Origin: CAYMDD01 sp964409675
GTDB taxonomy: Bacteria; Pseudomonadota; Alphaproteobacteria; Rickettsiales; SXRF01
Reading direction: 5' to 3'
Assembly (NCBI GenBank): GCA_964409675.1
Contig: CAYPEF010000038.1
Span: 1-17,259 of the forward strand
Length of the DNA: 17,259 nt
Made by a program: the position numbers and the translations under genes. Of the stretch, positions 7,003 to 13,498 are shown in pieces. The notes beneath the pieces were generated by a model. It ran no database searches. It saw only the letters and a list, made by a program, of their open reading frames with translations, and was not told the origin of the DNA. How positions within the stretch are numbered: position 1 is the stretch's first letter; each line of letters starts with the position of its first letter.

Positions 7003-8385
7003 CTAGCCCGGATGTTTTGCCATATAAGCCAGCATCTCTTCCTTAATGCGCCTGCGCAGCAGGTAAAGCACGATGAGGTTGGGGAAGGACATGCCGAGGA
7101 TCAGCAAATCCGAAAAATCAAGGATCACGCCGAAATGCATGATGCCGCCGAGGAACGTGGCGGTGCAGAAAAGCAGATAATAGAGCTTTACCAGCTTGCG
7201 GCCAAATAAATAACTCCAGGCGATTTCGCCGTAATAGCTCCAGCCGATGGTGGTGGAGTAAGCGAACAGACAGACATTCACCGCCAGCATCACCGGAAAC
7301 CACGCATTCACGCTGGCAAACGCTTTGCTTGCGATCATCACGCCCGCATCCGCCGAGGCGCCTGCATAGGCGCCGGTGATGGTGACCATAAGGCCGGTGA
7401 GAAGGGCGATCAGGGCGGCGAAGAACGGCTCCAGCAGCGCCACCGCCGCTTCCGATACCGGCTCTTCCGTCTTGGCCGCTGCGTGGGCGATGGGGGCGGA
7501 GCCGAGGCCTGCTTCATTGGCGAAGCTTGCGCGCTTGAAGGCGACCGCGATCATGCCGATAAAGCCGCCGGTAGCGGCCTGCCCGCTGAAGGCTTCGCGG
7601 AAAATAGTGGTCAGCGCCTCCGGCAGGGCGGAGATGTTCGCGCCGATTACCACCAGTGCGCAGAGCAAATAGAGAATACCCTTCATCGGCACCACGGCCT
7701 CGGCCACTTTGGCAATGCGCTTGATGCTGCCCAGCAGCACCACAAACACCAGTGCGGCGAAGGCGAGCGAAAGCAGCACGCCTGCATCGGCGAGGCTGCT
7801 GAAGGTCTGGGTGAGGATTTTTACCGCCTGGTTGGACTGGAACATATTGCCGCCGCCAATCGCGCCGCCGAGGCAGAACACGGCGAACAGCAGTGCCAGC
7901 GCCTTGCCGAGCTTTGCCTTGCCATGCTCACGCAGGCCCGCCTCGATATACTGGAACGGGCCGCCGTAGACTTTTCCATCCGCGTCGATATGCCGGTAGC
8001 GCATGGAGAGGGTGACTTCGGCGAATTTGGTTGCCATGCCGAGCAGGCCCGCGAGCACAATCCAGAATACCGCCCCCGGCCCGCCGATGGCGATGCCCAC
8101 AGAGATGCCGGCGATGGAGCCGAGGCCCACCGTGGCAGAGAGCGCCGAGAGCAATGCCTGCACATGGCTTACCTCGCCGGACTGCCCGCCGCGATCTTCC
8201 TTGCCGCTGACAATCCGCAGCGCATGGCCGAACAGGCGGAAATTGACGCCGCGTAAGTACACGGTGAAAAATACTGCCGCCACCACCAGCCATAGCACAA
8301 TGAACGGAAAGCCGCCGATGTTGAAAAACAGCACTGCCGCCATGGCATTCACCAGCGCGGCAAAGCCTTCCTGAAGCATCTCCAT
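7003..8385 (-). CDS. Sodium:alanine/glycine symporter, AGCS family
   Basis: A 460-residue inner-membrane protein with about ten or eleven hydrophobic helices, the usual length for the alanine/glycine:cation symporter family. Family signatures are clear: VGLGSIAGISVGIAIGGPGA (86-105), LGMATKFAEVTLSMRYR (115-131), the FANEAGLGSAPIAHAAAKTE block (288-307) and TIGWSYYGEIAWSYLFG (379-395). It should import alanine or glycine (possibly serine) with Na+. Start at 8385 is supported by GGGAG 8 bases upstream. It is a single gene, divergent from the repeat protein at 8491. The exact substrate cannot be read from the sequence. A catabolic link with putA nearby is possible, but they do not share a transcript. 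Confidence 0.93.
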   Translation of the reverse strand: MEMLQEGFAALVNAMAAVLFFNIGGFPFIVLWLVVAAVFFTVYLRGVNFRLFGHALRIVSGKEDRGGQSGEVSHVQALLSALSATVGLGSIAGISVGIAIGGPGAVFWIVLAGLLGMATKFAEVTLSMRYRHIDADGKVYGGPFQYIEAGLREHGKAKLGKALALLFAVFCLGGAIGGGNMFQSNQAVKILTQTFSSLADAGVLLSLAFAALVFVVLLGSIKRIAKVAEAVVPMKGILYLLCALVVIGANISALPEALTTIFREAFSGQAATGGFIGMIAVAFKRASFANEAGLGSAPIAHAAAKTEEPVSEAAVALLEPFFAALIALLTGLMVTITGAYAGASADAGVMIASKAFASVNAWFPVMLAVNVCLFAYSTTIGWSYYGEIAWSYLFGRKLVKLYYLLFCTATFLGGIMHFGVILDFSDLLILGMSFPNLIVLYLLRRRIKEEMLAYMAKHPG

Positions 8386-8430
8386 TACGCCAACTCCCTG
8401 ATATATATTGTGAATATTTTCTTATCTTCC

Positions 8431-8444
8431 GACATTAAAATGTC
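8431..8444. promoter_or_regulatory. Operator-like dyad between divergent genes
   Basis: GACATT-AA-AATGTC is a perfect 6-base inverted repeat with a 2-base spacer. It lies in the 105-base AT-rich gap between the symporter start (8385) and the GTG at 8491, where a regulator of either gene could bind. No regulator gene is next to it. Confidence 0.35.
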
Positions 8445-8456
8445 ATATCCTCCGTG

Positions 8457-8462
8457 TATACT
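8457..8462 (+). promoter_or_regulatory. Possible -10 box for the gene at 8491
   Basis: TATACT matches the sigma-70 -10 consensus at five of six bases and lies 28 bases before the GTG start. A poor -35 candidate (TTAAAA, 8435-8440) is 16 bases upstream and overlaps the dyad at 8431-8444, so a protein bound to the dyad would block it. Confidence 0.3.
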
Positions 8463-8490
8463 ATACGTCGGTGTAATGTAACGGTTTTTT

Positions 8491-9492
8491 GTGCAAGCTT
8501 CGGGAACGGATACGAACAGCGCGGGTGATACGCTCGGTACGCTAAGGGAAAACAGCCTCAAGGCCGCCGGATATGGCTATCTGGTCGGCGATGCGGCGCT
8601 GTTTGCCTCCGGCATGATGGCGGGGCGGTATAAGGAAGCCTCCTCGGGCCTGATCTGGTGGACCGGTGGCATCGCCTGCGCCAAGTACGGCAACCCGGAT
8701 GCAGAGAAAAAGCTGGAACTGCTGAGCGGGCGGCTGGGCAGTTACCTGCGCGCGCAGCATGTCGCCATTCCCGCCTCGCCCGATACGGCGCAGCTGCTGA
8801 AGGAAGGCGGGCTGGTGGATAAGGCAGAGGCGTTTTTGTATAAATATCCTTCGCAAGTATTGAATGCCACCTATGCCATTGGCGGTGTGCAGTTAATGCG
8901 CTCAGGCTTTCAGCATCGTAAAGGCTGGGACGCGGCATCCGGCGCATTGGTGACGGCGGGAGCGGTCGCCGGGCTTTTGGTAAAGGAAAAAGCGCCCGAT
9001 CCTTCCCAGCCGCCGGAAGGCATTGTGGGCAAAGCGGCGGAATGGCTGCAGGAGAAGCCGCTGCGTATTCCCGCCGGGTTTTACCTTGCCAATAACGGCA
9101 CGCTCTTGATGGGGGCATTGAGTGAGCGAAAGCAAAACCCGGCGCAGAAAAGCTATCTATTTAAATTCCTGACCGCCGCGGCCTATCTGTTCGGCAATGT
9201 GATGTTGGGGGTATCCTCCAAGGAACAGAATGGGCAGGCGGCGAGTGACGCGGCACTGGAAAAATTAGGCATGGCCGCCGCGCGCGTACTCGCCGCGCAG
9301 GCGCCGGAAGTGCGGGCGCATTTGCTGGAGCATATCGCCGGTTTCCTCGCCGCCCAGCCGGAAACCGGCCACACGGCGGCGGAAATCAGCGCAATGCTGC
9401 ATGAGAAGCTGGCGCAGGTCGGGCAATCCCGCTCCGGTGGGTGGCAGGGGCGTGTTCAGCAACCCGTTGTCGTGATGCAGAACGATCTCTGA
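8491..9492 (+). CDS. Unrecognised membrane protein with three internal repeats
   Basis: I do not recognise this 333-residue protein. The start is GTG at 8491: an in-frame TAA lies 12 bases upstream, and no clear Shine-Dalgarno is seen. It has no signal peptide. It contains three similar units, each with about two hydrophobic helices around a short charged turn: about residues 20-66, 110-165 and 180-243. Units 2 and 3 align clearly (KAEAFLYKYPSQVLNATYAI with KAAEWLQEKPLRIPAGFYLA, then QLMRSG with LLMGAL), and unit 1 matches them more loosely. About six membrane segments are plausible. The C-terminal part (about 250-310) is amphipathic helix (MAAARVLAAQAPEVRAHLLE) and the tail is polar. Codon use and GC match the neighbours, so it looks resident rather than recently acquired. 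It is convergent with the receiver gene, only 12 bases away. Confidence 0.8.
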   Translation: MQASGTDTNSAGDTLGTLRENSLKAAGYGYLVGDAALFASGMMAGRYKEASSGLIWWTGGIACAKYGNPDAEKKLELLSGRLGSYLRAQHVAIPASPDTAQLLKEGGLVDKAEAFLYKYPSQVLNATYAIGGVQLMRSGFQHRKGWDAASGALVTAGAVAGLLVKEKAPDPSQPPEGIVGKAAEWLQEKPLRIPAGFYLANNGTLLMGALSERKQNPAQKSYLFKFLTAAAYLFGNVMLGVSSKEQNGQAASDAALEKLGMAAARVLAAQAPEVRAHLLEHIAGFLAAQPETGHTAAEISAMLHEKLAQVGQSRSGGWQGRVQQPVVVMQNDL

Positions 9493-9504
9493 CTTTAGGC
9501 CTTA

Positions 9505-9897
9505 CTACCTGCTCATTGCAGCGGTAGGTGATACTTGAATGGCCGCCAGCAGTTCATTTTGATAATCCGTTTTTTTATCAATAAAAGAAACTGCGCCGCC
9601 AATTTCGCCGAGTTCTTTTTTTACGGCAGGCACCTGGGCCGCAGAGACATTGCCTGACATGACTACGATAGGCATATCTCCCTGCGCGCGCGCTGCCTTG
9701 GCTACATTAAGCCCAGCATCTGCATGGTTTTGCATTTCTTTGTCTGCAATTACCGCATCGAAGGACTCACGTTCAAGGGTGGCAATAGCTGATCTGGGAT
9801 CGTAAAGCGCTGTTACTTGATGCCCCTTTTCTTCCAAAAAGTTTTTTATGCTGCTTAGCGTTTCTATATTGTCATCAACCAACAGAATTTTAGCCAT
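9505..9897 (-). CDS. Stand-alone response-regulator receiver protein (CheY-like)
   Basis: A 130-residue single receiver domain with no output domain. The phosphorylation site is complete: acidic pair D8-D9 (ILLVDDN), phospho-acceptor D52 (FDAVIADKEM), S81 in the Thr/Ser position (IVVMSGN) and lysine K108 (SFIDKK). It should receive a phosphoryl group from a histidine kinase and act by protein contact. No kinase gene is in the window, so it is an orphan here. The ATG at 9897 lacks a close Shine-Dalgarno; the nearest AGGA is 13 bases away, and a TATAAT ends only 2 bases before the ATG. No other in-frame ATG is possible before residue 55 without losing the D8-D9 pair. It is transcribed divergently from putA, but a functional link is not shown. 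Confidence 0.9.
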   Translation of the reverse strand: MAKILLVDDNIETLSSIKNFLEEKGHQVTALYDPRSAIATLERESFDAVIADKEMQNHADAGLNVAKAARAQGDMPIVVMSGNVSAAQVPAVKKELGEIGGAVSFIDKKTDYQNELLAAIQVSPTAAMSR

Positions 9898-10016
9898 GTA
9901 TTATACTATGTCCTAAGTGAAAACCTTAATTACTAAGAAGCGTCTTCGTGAAGCACAAGGGTTTTTCCCCTCTCCATATGTCACTTCCCAACCATTTCCG
10001 GCAAAGGAAAAGCGTT

Positions 10017-10045
10017 TTGCGCTGCCGCTTATAAACGATTATATC
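10017..10045 (+). promoter_or_regulatory. Possible putA promoter
   Basis: TTGCGC (10017-10022) and TATATC (10040-10045) are 17 bases apart, which fits sigma-70 spacing, but the hexamers match consensus at only three and four positions. The leader to the ATG would be about 20 bases and contains AAAGGA. Confidence 0.25.
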
Positions 10046-10072
10046 AGAGATAAGCTTTGAAAAGGATATCCC

Positions 10073-13000
10073 ATGCCTGCCGATACCCCTCTTTATGCAA
10101 TCAGTGCCCGTGCTTATATGCCGGAACCGGTGGCCATGCAGGCATTGCTCGCGCGCGCGGAAGCGCTGGCGCCGCTGGAGGCCGCCATCATGGGCCGTGC
10201 GAGCGCCTGGACGCGCCAGATTCGCGCCAAAGGCTTAGGGCATGGGGTGGAGGCGTTTTTGCATGCCTATTCGCTCAGCACGCAGGAAGGCGTGGCGCTG
10301 ATGTGTCTGGCGGAGGCACTGCTGCGCATCCCCGACGCGCATACCGCCGATGCGCTGATACGCGATACGTTCGAGGGGCGCGCCTGGGGCGAATATGCGG
10401 GCAGCCATGATTCATGGCTGGTGAATATTTCCAGCTGGGGGCTGTTGCTCACCGGCAAGATGGTGGATTTCGGGCAGGACGCCCGCTTTGGGCTGGCGCG
10501 CGCGCTGGGCGCGGCGGTGAACCGCCTGAGCGAGCCGGTGATCCGTGAGGCGCTGAAAAAAGCCATGCGGTTGATCGGCAGCCAGTTTGTGCTCGGGGAG
10601 ACGGTGGAGGAGGCTATTCAGCATGCGAAGCCGTATGCGAAGCAGGGCTACCGGTTTTCCTTTGATATCTTAGGCGAAGGCGCGCGCAGCGATGCGCAGG
10701 CGCAAGGCTATGTGCGCGATTACATAGAAGGCATCGAGCGCATCGGGGCGATGGCGAAGCCGGGGTCTTCCCTGTTCGACTCGCCGGGGATTTCGGTGAA
10801 GCTCTCCGCGCTGCATCCGCGCTATTCCTTAAGCCAGCATGCGCGTGTGATGCAGGAATTGCTGCCGCGCCTGCGCGGGATTCTGCTGCATGCGAAGGCG
10901 CATAATATCGCCGTCTCCATTGATGCCGAGGAGGCATCACGGCTGGATATAGAATTGTTGCTGTTCGAGCGCCTGCTGGCCGACCCGGCGCTGGCAGGCT
11001 GGAACGGCGTGGGATTCGTGCTGCAAGCGTACCAGAAGCGCGCCTATTACGTGATCGACTGGCTGGCGGAGCAGGCGAGGCTGACCGGGCGCATCCTGCC
11101 GGTGCGGTTGGTGAAGGGGGCGTATTGGGATTCGGAGATTAAATGGGCGCAGCTAAACGGCCTGCCGGGCTATCCGGTGTTTACGCGGAAAGAACATACC
11201 GATGTGTCGTTTCTCGCCTGTGCGGATAAGCTGCTTTCTTACCCGGAGTGTTTCTATCCGCAGTTCGCCACGCATAATGCGCGTACCATCTCCAGCATTG
11301 TGGAGCTGGCGGGTAAGCATGGCTGGGTGGCCGGAGCGTATGAATTCCAGCGGCTGCACGGCATGGGCGAGGCGTTGCATGACCAGATCGTGGGGGAAAT
11401 GCCTTCGCGCATTTATGCGCCCGTGGGGCCGCACAAGGATTTACTGGCCTATCTCATCCGGCGGCTGCTGGAAAACGGGGCGAACAGCTCCTTTGTGCAT
11501 CTGTTGATGGATGAGAGCAAGACGCCGGAGGAGATTCTGGCCGACCCGGTGGCGGCGACAAAGGCGCATAAGGAGCTTTATAATCCATCCATTCCGCTGC
11601 CGGAATCGCTATACGGTAGCGCGCGTAAAAACTCGCGTGGCATGGATTTCGGCAATGCCGCGCAGGTGGCGGCGCTGCTGGAGGGTATACAGGCGCATGA
11701 GGCGGTGAGCGAGCGCGTGGAGGATGATGCGCTGAATGGCTTAAGCGCGAAAATAGACGCCGCGAAGCGCGCCTTTCCCGCCTGGGCCGCTACGCCGGTA
11801 GAGGCGCGCGCCGCTGCGCTGGAACGGGCGGCGGAGCTGATCGAGGAACATGCGCAGGAGCTGATCGGGCTGTGCGCGTTTGAAGCGGGGAAAACTCTGC
11901 CAGACGGGGTGGCGGAGGTGCGCGAGGCGGCGGATTTCTGTCGCTATTATGCTGCCGAGGCGCGCCGTCTGTTCACGCCGAAATTGCTGGACGGGCCGAC
12001 CGGTGAGAGCAACCGGCTGGCGCTGGCCCCGCGTGGGGTGTTTGCCTGCATCAGCCCGTGGAATTTCCCGCTGGCCATTTTCACCGGGCAGGTGGCGGCG
12101 GCGCTGGCGGCGGGCAATGCCGTGGTGGCCAAGCCTGCCGAGCAGACGCCGCGCATTGCCAAGCGGGGGGTAGAATTGCTGCATCAGGCAGGCGTGCCTA
12201 AGGATGCGCTGCAGCTCTGCTTCGGCTCCGGCGAGGTGGTGGGGGCGGCGCTGGTGGCGGATGCGCGTATCGGCGGTGTGGTATTTACCGGCGGCACCGA
12301 TACGGCGCGGCATATCAACCGCGCGCTGGCGGAGCGCAACGGGCCGATCATCCCGCTGATTGCCGAAACCGGCGGGCAGAATTGCATGGTGGTGGATTCC
12401 TCGGCGCTACCGGAGCAGGCGATTGACGATATCCTCGCCTCCGCCTTCGGCAGCACCGGCCAGCGCTGCTCGGGCTTACGCGTGCTGTTTGTGCAGGAGG
12501 AGATTGCGGACGGGCTGCTTACGCTTCTTGCCGGGGCCATGCGGGAGCTGAAGATCGGCTATCCTGCCGACCCGGCCACCGATATCGGCCCGGTGATTGA
12601 TGCGGAGGCGCAAAGAGCGCTGCTTGCGCATATTGAGAAGATGAAGCGGGACGCGCAGCTGGTTGCCGCCGCACCGCTGCCTGAAGGTTTAAACGGCCAT
12701 TTCGTCGCGCCGCACGCGTTCGAGATTCGCTCCATCGCCCAGCTTAACGGCGAAGTATTCGGGCCGGTGCTGCATGTGGTCCGCTTTGTGTCGGGCGCGT
12801 TGCCCAAGGTGGTGGAGGCGGTGAACTCCACCGGCTACGGCCTGACCTTCGGCATCCATAGCCGGGTGGATGAGCATGTGCAGATGCTGGCCGCTAGCGT
12901 GCATGCGGGGAATATTTACGTTAACCGCAGCATGATCGGCGCCACCGTTGGCGTGCAGCCGTTCGGCGGCGAGAATCTCTCCGGTACCGGCCCCAAGGCG

Positions 13001-13096
13001 GGCGGCCCGCATTACCTGCTGCGCTTTGCGCAGGAGCGCACGCTGACGGTGAATACGGCGGCCATCGGCGGTAATATCGCGCTGATGTCGGCGTAA
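10073..13096 (+). CDS. putA: Bifunctional proline dehydrogenase / P5C dehydrogenase PutA
   Basis: A 1007-residue enzyme that oxidises proline to glutamate: FAD-linked proline dehydrogenase first, with electrons to quinone, then NAD-linked pyrroline-5-carboxylate dehydrogenase. The PRODH barrel covers about 180-480 (ISVKLSALHPRYS 240-252, RLVKGAYWDSEIKWAQLNG 345-363, FATHNARTISS 398-408, YEFQRLHGMGEAL 423-435). The aldehyde dehydrogenase part covers about 545-990 (ISPWNFPLA 660-668, AETGGQN with general-base E765, GQRCSG with nucleophile C799). The N-terminal ribbon-helix-helix of long PutAs is absent, so it cannot repress its own gene. Length is like the short alphaproteobacterial PutAs (about 1000 residues), and there is no C-terminal extension. 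The ATG is preceded by AAAGGA 6 bases upstream. It is monocistronic, with no proline permease gene alongside. Confidence 0.97.
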   Translation: MPADTPLYAISARAYMPEPVAMQALLARAEALAPLEAAIMGRASAWTRQIRAKGLGHGVEAFLHAYSLSTQEGVALMCLAEALLRIPDAHTADALIRDTFEGRAWGEYAGSHDSWLVNISSWGLLLTGKMVDFGQDARFGLARALGAAVNRLSEPVIREALKKAMRLIGSQFVLGETVEEAIQHAKPYAKQGYRFSFDILGEGARSDAQAQGYVRDYIEGIERIGAMAKPGSSLFDSPGISVKLSALHPRYSLSQHARVMQELLPRLRGILLHAKAHNIAVSIDAEEASRLDIELLLFERLLADPALAGWNGVGFVLQAYQKRAYYVIDWLAEQARLTGRILPVRLVKGAYWDSEIKWAQLNGLPGYPVFTRKEHTDVSFLACADKLLSYPECFYPQFATHNARTISSIVELAGKHGWVAGAYEFQRLHGMGEALHDQIVGEMPSRIYAPVGPHKDLLAYLIRRLLENGANSSFVHLLMDESKTPEEILADPVAATKAHKELYNPSIPLPESLYGSARKNSRGMDFGNAAQVAALLEGIQAHEAVSERVEDDALNGLSAKIDAAKRAFPAWAATPVEARAAALERAAELIEEHAQELIGLCAFEAGKTLPDGVAEVREAADFCRYYAAEARRLFTPKLLDGPTGESNRLALAPRGVFACISPWNFPLAIFTGQVAAALAAGNAVVAKPAEQTPRIAKRGVELLHQAGVPKDALQLCFGSGEVVGAALVADARIGGVVFTGGTDTARHINRALAERNGPIIPLIAETGGQNCMVVDSSALPEQAIDDILASAFGSTGQRCSGLRVLFVQEEIADGLLTLLAGAMRELKIGYPADPATDIGPVIDAEAQRALLAHIEKMKRDAQLVAAAPLPEGLNGHFVAPHAFEIRSIAQLNGEVFGPVLHVVRFVSGALPKVVEAVNSTGYGLTFGIHSRVDEHVQMLAASVHAGNIYVNRSMIGATVGVQPFGGENLSGTGPKAGGPHYLLRFAQERTLTVNTAAIGGNIALMSA

Positions 13097-13101
13097 TGCC
13101 A

Positions 13102-13119
13102 CCCCGGCCTGCGTCGGGG
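13102..13119 (+). terminator. GC-rich hairpin just after putA
   Basis: CCCCGGC (13102-13108) pairs with GTCGGGG (13113-13119), one pair being a G-U wobble, around a CTGC tetraloop. It begins 6 bases after the putA stop. There is no U-tract, so it may protect the mRNA end or act with Rho rather than be a full intrinsic terminator. Confidence 0.4.
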
Positions 13120-13245
13120 CAATATAGGGGCGATTTTCCAATCAGGTAGATATGGCTGCATTTTAAGCGTGTTTTCCACGCTTGCACTGCACTTATGCAC
13201 GCTGCATGTTCTTCTTATCGCATGCTTAGGCCCGGCACGGTACGC

Positions 13246-13276
13246 TTACCTCGTTACCTACAGCAAGGTAATTACC
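13246..13276. promoter_or_regulatory. Cluster of TTACC motifs upstream of the CsbD gene
   Basis: TTACCT occurs at 13246-13251 and 13254-13259, its inverse AGGTAA at 13266-13271, and TTACC at 13272-13276. TTACCT and AGGTAA form a dyad with a 6-base spacer, and GGTAATTACC (13267-13276) is a perfect 10-base palindrome. The cluster ends 18 bases before the CsbD start codon, so it could be an operator or a leader structure. Confidence 0.4.
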
Positions 13277-13294
13277 GTAATAATGGAGGAATTT

Positions 13295-13447
13295 ATGAAC
13301 AAGGACGATATCAAAGGCAAAGCCAAGCAGGTCGAAGGCAGCGTGCAGGCCGCTTGGGGCGAACTAACCGATACGCCGTCAAACGTCGTTAAGGGCAATG
13401 CCAAGAAGCTGGCCGGCAAGGCGCAGGACGCGGCAGGCGACCTGTAA
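13295..13447 (+). CDS. CsbD family stress protein
   Basis: A 50-residue hydrophilic protein of the CsbD type. It opens MNKDDIKGKAKQVEGSVQAA, which is the family's usual pattern of an alternating K/G/A helix with the KGKAKQ.EG motif, and it ends with a second similar helix (GNAKKLAGKAQDAAGDL). Family members are strongly induced in general stress or stationary phase; the biochemical role is unknown. The frame is open upstream to 13169, but the start at 13295 is clear because GGAGGA lies 4 bases before it. A strong intrinsic terminator follows. It stands alone between putA and the convergent lptD. Confidence 0.92.
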   Translation: MNKDDIKGKAKQVEGSVQAAWGELTDTPSNVVKGNAKKLAGKAQDAAGDL

Positions 13448-13468
13448 GCCAATGTTCAGGCTATGCTG

Positions 13469-13498
13469 AAAGGGCTGCTTTTATAGCAGCCCTTTTTT
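13469..13498 (+). terminator. Intrinsic terminator of the CsbD gene, overlapping the lptD end
   Basis: AAAGGGCTGC (13469-13478) and GCAGCCCTTT (13486-13495) form a perfect 10-bp stem with a 7-base loop. With the last stem bases, six T run from 13493 to 13498. The T-run includes two bases of the lptD stop codon on the other strand (13497-13499), so the same hairpin probably also ends the convergent lptD transcript, though its U-tract in that direction is only three long. Confidence 0.9.

Noticed and set aside
7483..8256. A 257-codon plus-strand frame opposite the symporter
   Set aside because: Antisense shadow of an unmistakable AGCS symporter; low-complexity His/Glu/Ala translation.
10057..10410. 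A 117-codon frame overlapping the putA start
   Set aside because: It is a different frame of putA, with no support; AAAGGA points to 10073.
13169..13294. Upstream extension of the CsbD frame giving 92 residues
   Set aside because: GGAGGA just before 13295 and the family's normal N-terminus fix the short start.
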